Position numbers and translations under genes: made by a program. A stretch of DNA of 7,784 bases from Candidatus Undinarchaeales archaeon SRR5007147.bin71 (GTDB lineage Archaea > Undinarchaeota > Undinarchaeia > Undinarchaeales > Undinarchaeaceae): NCBI GenBank assembly GCA_014189675.1, contig DVAE01000012.1:1-7784 (forward strand). Reading direction: 5' to 3'. Positions 1 to 3,660 of this stretch are shown here, piece after piece. The notes beneath the pieces were generated by a model. The model did no database searches. It was not told the DNA's origin and was given only the letters and a program-made list of their open reading frames with translations. Every line of letters starts with the position of its first letter. The stretch's first letter is position 1.

Positions 1-48
1 CTTGATGATGCTCTTGGAGATTTGGACGAGCTCGAAGAACTAGAGTAA
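1..48 (+). CDS. C-terminal tail of an unidentified protein (partial)
   Basis: Fifteen codons and a TAA stop read in from the left edge of the window. The visible tail is LDDALGDLDELEELE, strongly acidic and probably helical. Nothing in it identifies a family. It ends 47 bases before tRNA-Lys. That this is a real gene end is inferred from the stop, the archaeal-style acidic tail and the promoter-like sequence immediately downstream. Confidence 0.5.
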   Translation, partial: LDDALGDLDELEELE

Positions 49-58
49 TATCAGCAAA

Positions 59-70
59 CTTAAATAAAGG
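59..70 (+). promoter_or_regulatory. TATA-like box of tRNA-Lys
   Basis: The AT-rich element TTAAATAAA at 60-68 lies about 30 bases before the tRNA-Lys gene. That is the usual place for an archaeal box A when the leader is a few bases long. It resembles the boxes ahead of the other two tRNA genes (AGAAATAAAAAG). Confidence 0.45.
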
Positions 71-95
71 AAAGTTTTCTATAAAGCTCTACTGT

Positions 96-169
96 GGGCC
101 CGTAGCTCAGGCTGGTAGAGCGCTTGGCTCTTAACCAAGGTGTCACGGGTTCAAATCCCGTCGGGCCCT
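96..169 (+). tRNA. tRNA-Lys(CTT)
   Basis: A complete cloverleaf without an intron. The acceptor GGGCCCG (96-102) pairs fully with CGGGCCC (162-168). The D arm is GCTC/GAGC. The anticodon stem CTTGG/CCAAG encloses loop CTCTTAA, giving anticodon CTT, which reads the lysine codon AAG. The variable loop has five bases, and the T arm is ACGGG-TTCAAAT-CCCGT. The discriminator base is T169 and CCA is not encoded. A T6 run at 175-180 follows and probably ends transcription. An exact copy of the 3' end from T-loop position 59 through the first two trailer bases recurs at 213-229. Confidence 0.96.
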
Positions 170-171
170 CT
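155..171 (+). repeat. Direct repeat, copy 1: 3' end of tRNA-Lys
   Basis: Seventeen bases, ATCCCGTCGGGCCCTCT, cover the last two T-loop bases, the 3' strand of the T stem, the 3' acceptor strand, the discriminator and two trailer bases. They recur exactly at 213-229, a period of 58 bases. The repeat continues past the mature tRNA end and contains no CCA, so it arose at the DNA level rather than from a mature tRNA. Confidence 0.9.
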
Positions 172-174
172 ACG

Positions 175-180
175 TTTTTT
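175..180 (+). terminator. T-run terminator of tRNA-Lys
   Basis: Six consecutive T residues lie five bases after the mature 3' end of tRNA-Lys. Such runs end archaeal transcripts without needing a hairpin. Confidence 0.5.
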
Positions 181-182
181 GT

Positions 183-206
183 GCACCTTTTTTTCTAAAA
201 AAGTGC
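183..206 (+). other. Hairpin with T-run/A-run stem between the tRNA-Lys 3'-end copies
   Basis: GCAC, one bulged C and TTTTTT pair with AAAAAA and GTGC across a TCT loop, giving a ten-pair stem with one bulge. It sits directly before the bases TTCTGG and the second copy of the tRNA-Lys 3' end. The same order occurs after tRNA-Thr: A/T-stem hairpin, then YCTGG, then the tRNA 3'-end copy. Confidence 0.6.
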
Positions 207-212
207 TTCTGG

Positions 213-229
213 ATCCCGTCGGGCCCTCT
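213..229 (+). repeat. Direct repeat, copy 2: detached tRNA-Lys 3' end (att-like)
   Basis: An exact 17-base copy of 155-171. It lacks the 5' parts of a tRNA, so it cannot fold into one. A T7 run at 229-235 follows, so this copy also ends in a terminator-like tract. The flanking pair of identical tRNA 3' ends resembles attL/attR left by an integrative element, but only 41 bases lie between the copies and no integrase is present. Confidence 0.85.
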
Positions 230-235
230 TTTTTT
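229..235 (+). terminator. T-run after the detached tRNA-Lys 3' end
   Basis: Seven T residues end the repeat unit on the plus strand. They lie just beyond the stop codon of the convergent minus-strand gene at 244-546. A tract here would keep tRNA-Lys read-through from running into that gene. Confidence 0.4.
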
Positions 236-243
236 ATTGTATA

Positions 244-546
244 TTACGATAAGGAACGTGTTGTTTTGTAAAGAAGCGTACTCATTTCCCTGAACTGTGT
301 TGGTTCCATACTGTCAAGCCTGTTTAATATATCTTCAAGTGACATTTTCTCTTCTTCATCAATATCAAAACGCATTGCCCTCACAGAGCTTTCCTTTTCA
401 ATTAGCCGTCGAAGTTTTTTAGTATTTCTGTCGTATTTTTTCCAGCTAGGAGCTCCACCCCCACTTTTGACTTTACTCGTAATCGCTCCATACATATTAA
501 TGAGAATATTTCTGACTTTTTCCCTAGGGTCTTTTGTCCAGAACAT
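244..546 (-). CDS. Small hypothetical charged protein, 100 residues
   Basis: I do not recognise this protein. It starts MFWTKDPREK. A helical stretch (about 8-27) is followed by a glycine-rich turn SGGGAPSW (28-35), a very basic segment with KKYDRNTKKLRRLIEKE (36-52), and an acidic region with DIDEEEKMSLEDILNRLD (61-78). It has no signal peptide, membrane segment or cysteine cluster, so it is probably a soluble, helical cytoplasmic protein. Support for it being real: a TATA-like box (571-584 on this strand) centred about 28 bases before the ATG, and natural codon use. It stands alone, convergent with tRNA-Lys and divergent from the membrane protein at 630. The basic segment could bind nucleic acid, but that is a guess. 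Confidence 0.7.
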   Translation of the reverse strand: MFWTKDPREKVRNILINMYGAITSKVKSGGGAPSWKKYDRNTKKLRRLIEKESSVRAMRFDIDEEEKMSLEDILNRLDSMEPTQFREMSTLLYKTTRSLS

Positions 547-570
547 CTTAACAATAACAATATAAGTTCA

Positions 571-584
571 TTTTATTTAAATTT
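571..584 (-). promoter_or_regulatory. TATA box of the minus-strand hypothetical gene
   Basis: Read on the minus strand, this is AAATTTAAATAAAA, about 25-38 bases before the ATG at 546. The spacing places transcription start at or next to the start codon, so the mRNA would be leaderless. Confidence 0.5.
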
Positions 585-598
585 AAGCTGTCCGATTT

Positions 599-607
599 CT
601 TTATAAG
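599..607 (+). promoter_or_regulatory. TATA box of the membrane protein gene
   Basis: CTTTATAAG is centred about 26 bases before the ATG at 630, and no ribosome binding site lies between. This is the pattern of a leaderless archaeal gene and supports the chosen start. Confidence 0.55.
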
Positions 608-629
608 AGAGATAGTCATCTTATCAAGA

Positions 630-1085
630 ATGTTTACCCAAGCCGTAACATTGTTTGGGCTCATAATACTGGGAGCCTTCATAAGCATAGGCGCTAGAAG
701 GGCCGACCTCCAAGGAATCGAACTATGGCTTCCTTTCGGACTACTTGTTTCCTACGCATATTCTCCTCTATGGGGTTTCCTCATCGCCTTTCTGATGCTT
801 CTGATATCCTGGATTATATTCCCCTATGGATTGCAATACCTAGCTCTGACATCAGTATTTCTTATTCCAGCTTTCGCAATAACAAAATTCTTTCCTGTGA
901 CCGAAGCCAGCTTCTTCACAGTAGCAATGGGAATAGTTATAGCATACAATATAATCTCAAACGCGGCATACATAGTAGTCGGAGCGAATATAGTACGCGT
1001 AATAAAGTTCGCGGCATTTTCGATTGCATTTAACTGGACAGTAATGTATTACTTTGGATGGACATTCATTCAATGGCTAGTCTGA
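630..1085 (+). CDS. Five-helix integral membrane protein of unknown function
   Basis: The protein has 151 residues and is almost entirely hydrophobic. Likely membrane helices lie at about 4-20, 33-64 (long, possibly two short segments around SPLWG), 69-88, 94-118 and 124-148. The only strongly charged stretch is GARRADLQ at 21-28, a probable cytoplasmic loop under the positive-inside rule. There is no signal peptide, no catalytic motif and no soluble domain. Five or six short helices and small size are shared by MreD-like and energy-coupling-factor S proteins, but I see no diagnostic motif for either. The ATG is supported by a TATA box 26 bases upstream. The gene ends about 50 bases before the cation transporter region, which has its own promoter, so the two need not share a transcript. 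Confidence 0.8.
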   Translation: MFTQAVTLFGLIILGAFISIGARRADLQGIELWLPFGLLVSYAYSPLWGFLIAFLMLLISWIIFPYGLQYLALTSVFLIPAFAITKFFPVTEASFFTVAMGIVIAYNIISNAAYIVVGANIVRVIKFAAFSIAFNWTVMYYFGWTFIQWLV

Positions 1086-1090
1086 GGAAC

Positions 1091-1101
1091 ATTAATATAA
1101 G
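1091..1101 (+). promoter_or_regulatory. TATA box ahead of the cation transporter
   Basis: ATTAATATAAG predicts a transcript start near 1120-1123. That leaves a leader of about 14 bases before the ATG at 1136, enough to carry the ribosome binding site at 1126-1134. The arrangement fits the ATG at 1136 better than the GTG at 1155 or the ATG at 1194, which lie in the transporter frame. Confidence 0.5.
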
Positions 1102-1125
1102 CACATCTTCAAGAAAATTGTGACA

Positions 1126-1134
1126 GGTGAGGAG
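1126..1134 (+). promoter_or_regulatory. Ribosome binding site that points to the ATG at 1136
   Basis: GGTGAGGAG contains the Shine-Dalgarno core GGTGAGG and GGAG, and sits just upstream of the ATG at 1136. It is the best such site in the region and it decides the start. However, the frame it opens is not the transporter frame, because a TGA at 1137-1139 closes that frame on its 5' side. Confidence 0.55.
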
Positions 1135-1135
1135 A

Positions 1136-1240
1136 ATGACAGAAAACGCAAAAGGTGATCCAGGTGACCATAGTGGAGAACCCTACAGTGAATATGAAGT
1201 TCCTGCTCAGCTTCATAGAAGAGAATGCGAAAGAGCTTAA
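1136..1240 (+). CDS. 34-codon frame: displaced transporter N-terminus or overlapping leader peptide
   Basis: From the well-placed ATG at 1136 a frame runs 34 codons to TAA at 1238. It begins MTENAKGDPGDHSGEPYSEY and ends in a basic stretch (QLHRRECERA). Its first 21 codons look natural for this genome (GAA, AAA, GGT, GAT, CCA). The transporter frame over the same bases is unusually rich in GTG. The simplest reading is that residues up to about EYE are the true hydrophilic N-terminus of the transporter. A one-base shift near 1193-1200 would then join the frame to KFLLSFIEEN. The alternative is a genuine leader peptide overlapping the transporter start. No homology evidence is available. Confidence 0.4.
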   Translation: MTENAKGDPGDHSGEPYSEYEVPAQLHRRECERA

Positions 1241-2405
1241 AGAGAGCTCCGCTGCACTTTTTTTGTCAATATTTGCTTCCGCAGTCGCAGGAGCCTTTCT
1301 AAGCAACTCGAAAGAGATGCTACTTATTATACCGGGACTCATAATTTTGATTCCTGGCGCAAGCAATATGCGAGGTGCTATTTTCGGGGCAGTAGGAGCA
1401 AGGCTCGGCTCGGCATTTCATCTCGGACAGATAAAGTCCTTCGGCCTTCAGAATGATATAGTAAAAACAAATATTCTTTCTTCTGCCTATCTGAGCGTTA
1501 TTTTTCCAGTGATGCTTGCGTCCCTTGCATCTCTGTTTTCCAGACTTCTGGGATATGAGGGGGCGACAATTTCTACATTTATAACAATAGCATTTATAGG
1601 AAGTATAGTTGCAGGCTCAATACTTCTTGTCGTAACTTTCTTTATCGCCTTTACTGCGTATAGAAGAGGATGGGACCCGGACAATGTTACCGCTCCTCTA
1701 ATTGCTTCAATCGGCGATATAATAACTCTGCCCTCTCTTATTGCCGCTGCCTGGCTGACCCTTCGATTTTCGAGATTCTCCGGCTACTTTTCTCTTGCAG
1801 TTATTGGCCTTCTGATGGCATTGGTAGTATCTATATTACTTAATGAAGAGTCTAAAACGCGTACAATAGTAATTCAGAGTGCGGTAGTTCTTTCGCTAAC
1901 AACTCTTCTGAACACATTGTCTGGACTGCTTCTGCAGGAGAAACTTGTAGCCTTGATTGCGATACCGAGTATATTGGTTCTCTTGCCTGCTTTTCTTTCC
2001 CAAGGAGGAAATATTGGAAGTATATTCGCGTCACGATTTTCGACTAAGCTACACCTTGGTATTATTCAAGAGAAAGGCAGAGGAAGGATTGAAACCATTA
2101 AGGAAATGCTTGGAGCGTACACCTTTGCACTTTTGATATTCCCTGTAGTCGGAGCAATTTCAATTGGGATTTCAGGATTTATGGGAATACCAAATATTCT
2201 TGGAACCAGGCTTATTCTAGTAAGCCTCTTTGGAGGATTGATTGTTACAACAGTTGTAGTGCTTACCTCATTCTACATATCAATATTTTTTATGCGCCGC
2301 TCAATTGACCCAGACAACGTTATAGTTCCAATAATAACTAGCATTGCAGACATACTAGGTGTTGTTTCCCTAGTAATAGTTCTGACACTTTTCGGAGCAG
2401 TATAA
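1155..2405 (+). CDS. SLC41/MgtE-type divalent cation transporter, two membrane domains
   Basis: An integral membrane transporter, expected to move Mg2+ or a related divalent cation. Counted from GTG 1155 it has 416 residues, made of two repeated MgtE-like membrane domains. The first carries PGLIILIPGASNMRG from residue 60 and DPDNVTAPLIASIGD at 174-188. The second carries PSILVLLPAFLSQGGNIG from residue 271 and DPDNVIVPIITSIAD at 385-399. The acidic residues of these matching DPDN...D motifs are the likely ion-path residues by family knowledge. The bacterial MgtE cytosolic N domain and CBS domains are absent, as in SLC41 proteins and their archaeal relatives. The start is uncertain: neither GTG 1155 nor ATG 1194 has a good ribosome binding site. 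The N-terminus may instead begin at ATG 1136 in another frame. Which ion is carried cannot be read from sequence. Confidence 0.87.
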   Translation: MIQVTIVENPTVNMKFLLSFIEENAKELKESSAALFLSIFASAVAGAFLSNSKEMLLIIPGLIILIPGASNMRGAIFGAVGARLGSAFHLGQIKSFGLQNDIVKTNILSSAYLSVIFPVMLASLASLFSRLLGYEGATISTFITIAFIGSIVAGSILLVVTFFIAFTAYRRGWDPDNVTAPLIASIGDIITLPSLIAAAWLTLRFSRFSGYFSLAVIGLLMALVVSILLNEESKTRTIVIQSAVVLSLTTLLNTLSGLLLQEKLVALIAIPSILVLLPAFLSQGGNIGSIFASRFSTKLHLGIIQEKGRGRIETIKEMLGAYTFALLIFPVVGAISIGISGFMGIPNILGTRLILVSLFGGLIVTTVVVLTSFYISIFFMRRSIDPDNVIVPIITSIADILGVVSLVIVLTLFGAV

Positions 2406-2408
2406 ACA

Positions 2409-2424
2409 CAAGAAATAAAAAGAG
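2409..2424 (+). promoter_or_regulatory. Shared tRNA promoter element, copy 1 (tRNA-Met)
   Basis: The 16 bases CAAGAAATAAAAAGAG recur exactly at 2634-2649. The copies end 33 bases before tRNA-Met and 23 bases before tRNA-Thr. The AT-rich core is a plausible box A and the flanking bases a plausible BRE. The identical sequence suggests one promoter type, or a duplication that carried promoter plus tRNA. Confidence 0.5.
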
Positions 2425-2456
2425 CTGAATTCAAACATAGAGAGCCAGACACAAGT

Positions 2457-2595
2457 GCCGGTGTAGCTCAGTCTGGTTAGAGCGCTAGACTCATAAGCAT
2501 CTTATGAGTGATGATCCCTTCGTGAGCAAGAAGAGAAGTGACTTATGTGGCGCTAAGACATCTAGAAGTCGCGTGTTCAAATCACGCCACCGGCA
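2457..2595 (+). tRNA. Elongator tRNA-Met(CAT) with a 64-base intron
   Basis: The exons form a complete cloverleaf. The acceptor GCCGGTG pairs with CACCGGC (2588-2594), the D arm is GCTC/GAGC, and the anticodon stem is CTAGA (2485-2489)/TCTAG (2561-2565). The loop CTCATAA gives anticodon CAT (2492-2494). The T arm is GCGTG-TTCAAAT-CACGC, the discriminator is A2595, and CCA is absent. The anticodon stem lacks the three G:C pairs of initiator tRNA, and the acceptor does not resemble that of tRNA-Ile2. Elongator Met is therefore the best call, though CAT alone cannot exclude Ile2. The intron at 2496-2559 follows position 37, the canonical archaeal site. A short T5 run follows at 2597-2601. Confidence 0.93.
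2496..2559 (+). other. tRNA-Met intron with a bulge-helix-bulge splice motif
   Basis: A splice motif can be drawn. The 5' bulge is TAA (2494-2496) and the 3' bulge is ACA (2558-2560). The four-base central helix pairs CTCA (2490-2493) with TAAG (2554-2557), with one C/A mismatch. An inner helix begins GC (2497-2498) with GC (2552-2553) and continues imperfectly. Cutting between bases two and three of each bulge yields the correct anticodon loop. The intron also holds a perfect 8-base complement to the anticodon loop (CTTATGAG, 2501-2508) and the sequence GTGATGA (2508-2514), which matches a C-box consensus. No clear D box (CTGA) is present. Confidence 0.75.
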
Positions 2596-2633
2596 CTTTT
2601 TACTTAGTTCAGTGCACCAACTAGCTCTAATAG

Positions 2634-2649
2634 CAAGAAATAAAAAGAG
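2634..2649 (+). promoter_or_regulatory. Shared tRNA promoter element, copy 2 (tRNA-Thr)
   Basis: An exact copy of the 16 bases at 2409-2424, here ending 23 bases before tRNA-Thr. The distance suits an archaeal box A for a transcript starting at or near the tRNA 5' end. This suggests that tRNA-Thr is transcribed independently of tRNA-Met. Confidence 0.5.
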
Positions 2650-2671
2650 ATTACTTCATCAATACTTCCAT

Positions 2672-2745
2672 GCCTCAGTAGCTCAATCTGGTAGAGCGTC
2701 TGTTTTGTAAACAGAAGGTTGGGAGTTCAAATCTCTCCTGGGGCT
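2672..2745 (+). tRNA. tRNA-Thr(TGT)
   Basis: An intronless cloverleaf. The acceptor GCCTCAG pairs with CTGGGGC (2738-2744) with one T:G pair. The D arm is GCTC/GAGC. The anticodon stem TCTGT/ACAGA carries loop TTTGTAA, giving anticodon TGT for threonine ACA and related codons. The T arm is GGGAG-TTCAAAT-CTCTC with one G:T pair. The discriminator T2745 is usual for archaeal tRNA-Thr, and CCA is absent. The 3' end from T-loop position 59 onward is repeated exactly at 2844-2861. Confidence 0.96.
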
Positions 2746-2748
2746 TAT
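2731..2748 (+). repeat. Direct repeat, copy 1: 3' end of tRNA-Thr
   Basis: Eighteen bases, ATCTCTCCTGGGGCTTAT, run from T-loop position 59 through the discriminator and three trailer bases. They recur exactly at 2844-2861, a period of 113 bases. The 5' boundary is the same tRNA position as in the tRNA-Lys repeat. Confidence 0.9.
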
Positions 2749-2752
2749 ATTA

Positions 2753-2789
2753 TTTCTGCGAAGCAGGAAATTGCGCTTGTCGCATTTTT
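2753..2789 (+). terminator. Hairpins followed by a T5 run after tRNA-Thr
   Basis: Two foldings compete. One pairs TGCGAAGC (2757-2764) with GCTT and CGCA (2775-2784, two-base bulge). The other forms two small hairpins: TTTCTGC with GCAGGAA (2753-2769) and TGCG with CGCA (2772-2784). Either ends directly before TTTTT at 2785-2789, as an intrinsic terminator would. It is the first plausible end for a tRNA-Thr transcript. Confidence 0.4.
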
Positions 2790-2792
2790 CAT

Positions 2793-2835
2793 CAATGTTT
2801 TTGCCGAGGAGCAAAGCGACGAGGGAAAAACATTG
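2793..2835 (+). other. Long hairpin before the detached tRNA-Thr 3' end
   Basis: CAATGTTTTT (2793-2802) pairs perfectly with AAAAACATTG (2826-2835), and two more pairs (CC/GG) follow after a G/G mismatch. The loop is purine-rich, containing GAGGAGCAAAGCGACGA. The stem's T-run/A-run composition and its position just before GTTCCTGG and the tRNA 3'-end copy mirror the hairpin at 183-206 near tRNA-Lys. The element resembles a REP-like palindrome. It has no reading frame of note. Confidence 0.6.
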
Positions 2836-2843
2836 GTTCCTGG

Positions 2844-2861
2844 ATCTCTCCTGGGGCTTAT
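2844..2861 (+). repeat. Direct repeat, copy 2: detached tRNA-Thr 3' end (att-like)
   Basis: An exact 18-base copy of 2731-2748, without the rest of a tRNA. As at tRNA-Lys, the preceding bases are CTGG and the copy is followed by a T-rich tract. The 95 bases between copies carry hairpins but no gene. Confidence 0.85.
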
Positions 2862-2878
2862 TTTAATTTTCTAAAATC

Positions 2879-2888
2879 TATTTATACT
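2879..2888 (+). promoter_or_regulatory. TATA box of the glutaredoxin operon
   Basis: TATTTATACT is centred about 25 bases before the ATG at 2908, with no ribosome binding site between. It predicts a leaderless mRNA for the first gene. The following genes overlap, so the box probably drives all of them. Confidence 0.55.
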
Positions 2889-2907
2889 AGGATTAATTAT
2901 TTCAATT

Positions 2908-3186
2908 ATGATAAAAGTAAAAATTTACACAACGCCGACTTGCGCCTACTGTATCTCTGCGAAGGAATTTTTCGACAAAAATGATATTGAATACGAAGCA
3001 ATAGATATAACAAAGGACGCTGAGGGAATGAAATGGATGCAAGAGCGCGGTTTTCAGGGAGTCCCAGTTATTGTACTTGGAGAGGGAGATAAAGAAGAAA
3101 TACTTCAGGGATTTAATGAGGAAGTGCAATCCCAAATAGAAGAAGAGCTTGGAATGAGGAGTGACTCAGACAAAGGATATGGCTGA
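2908..3186 (+). CDS. Glutaredoxin-like thiol-disulfide oxidoreductase
   Basis: A 92-residue thioredoxin-fold protein that likely reduces disulfides or carries electrons in the cytoplasm. The N-terminal strand MIKVKIYTTP leads into the redox motif C12-A-Y-C15. The cis-proline motif GVPVIV, with Pro53, follows at 51-56, and the acidic C-terminal helix covers about 66-82. The pattern and length match the short glutaredoxin/NrdH-like group. Its true electron donor is unknown, since glutathione is absent from most archaea. The ten or so residues after 82 (GMRSDSDKGYG) are an unstructured tail created where the gene overlaps the next one by 8 bases. It is first in an apparent four-gene operon, next to a cysteine-rich protein that is a possible redox partner (inference). 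Confidence 0.9.
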   Translation: MIKVKIYTTPTCAYCISAKEFFDKNDIEYEAIDITKDAEGMKWMQERGFQGVPVIVLGEGDKEEILQGFNEEVQSQIEEELGMRSDSDKGYG

Positions 3187-3382
3187 AGGAATAATAACTT
3201 GCCCGAAGTGCGGACACAATCAAGATATGGAAATACCAGAGACTATATGCCAGTTCTCCTATCTTTGCCTTGGATGCAAGGAAACAATTTTATCAGAAAC
3301 AAAATGCTGCGTCTTCTGTGATTATGGAGACAGACCCTGCCACACTGGCAAGAAAGAAGCTGAAGTGACCATAGTAGAATGA
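3179..3382 (+). CDS. Small cysteine-rich GDCCVxC-like protein
   Basis: The protein has 67 residues, of which eight are cysteines. C8-P-K-C11 opens a zinc-ribbon-like half, and C24, C30 and C33 follow. The segment KCCVFCDYGDRPC (42-54) matches the core of the family named for GDCCVxC, in which the second half is usually close to CSYGxxPCPP. Here the leading GD is replaced by TK. I chose ATG 3179 rather than GTG 3161: the family starts close to the first CxxC, and AAGGA lies just upstream. It overlaps the glutaredoxin gene by 8 bases and the acylphosphatase gene by 4 (ATGA). Some family members are selenoproteins; here all positions are plain Cys. Metal binding or thiol redox chemistry is likely, but the function is not established. 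Confidence 0.78.
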   Translation: MAEGIITCPKCGHNQDMEIPETICQFSYLCLGCKETILSETKCCVFCDYGDRPCHTGKKEAEVTIVE

Positions 3383-3648
3383 AGCGAGTTCATTTATTTA
3401 TATCAGGAAAGGTACAGGGAGTCTATTTCAGAGCTTTTGTAAAGGAAAACGCAGAGAAAATTGGTGTAAATGGGTGGGTTCGAAATACGGACGATAAAGT
3501 TGAGGCTGTGGCAGAAGGAAATGATAATAAAGTTGAGGCCTTTATAGAGGTCTGCAGAGACGGCCCGACAACCGCTGTAGTTGAGAAGGTCGAAGTAAAA
3601 ACTGAAGACTACTCAGGTGAATTCAGTGAGTTCGCAATATTACGCTGA
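3379..3648 (+). CDS. acyP: Acylphosphatase
   Basis: An 89-residue enzyme that hydrolyses the carboxyl-phosphate bond of acyl phosphates in the cytoplasm. The signature SGKVQGVYFR (9-18) contains the phosphate-binding loop and catalytic Arg18. GWVRNTDDKVEAVAEG (32-47) supplies the catalytic Asn36 and the conserved VEAVAEG strand. Length and domain order are those of stand-alone acylphosphatases. It overlaps the upstream cysteine-rich gene through ATGA, so translation is probably coupled. A 48-residue gene follows after 12 bases. The physiological substrate is not known from context. Confidence 0.96.
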   Translation: MKRVHLFISGKVQGVYFRAFVKENAEKIGVNGWVRNTDDKVEAVAEGNDNKVEAFIEVCRDGPTTAVVEKVEVKTEDYSGEFSEFAILR

Positions 3649-3660
3649 GAGGAAAGAAAA

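Noticed and set aside
155-229. The repeats at tRNA-Lys (and tRNA-Thr) as a CRISPR array or as a T-loop intron
   Set aside because: Only two copies exist at each site and spacers are unequal between sites, so it is not CRISPR. The first tRNA copy is complete and correctly folded, and no clear bulge-helix-bulge was seen at the T-loop junctions, so an intron is unnecessary.
725-1033. A 102-codon frame inside the membrane protein gene
   Set aside because: It lies in another frame of a gene with clear membrane helices and a well-placed promoter. Its own composition (serine- and arginine-rich, low complexity) is that of a shadow frame.
1162-1175. The sequence GTGACCATAGT, shared with the end of the GDCCVxC-like gene near 3365
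   Set aside because: Eleven identical bases within two coding stretches (VTIVE in both) with no other similarity around them is most likely coincidence.
2504-2710. A 68-codon frame on the plus strand spanning tRNA-Met and tRNA-Thr
   Set aside because: It starts inside the tRNA-Met intron and runs through both tRNA genes. The tRNA structures fully explain the sequence and there is no promoter or ribosome binding site for it.
3161-3178. GTG at 3161 as the start of the cysteine-rich gene
   Set aside because: GAGGA abuts the GTG directly, leaving no spacing, and the extra six residues (VTQTKD) are unlike a family N-terminus. ATG 3179 has upstream AAGGA and gives a compact protein.
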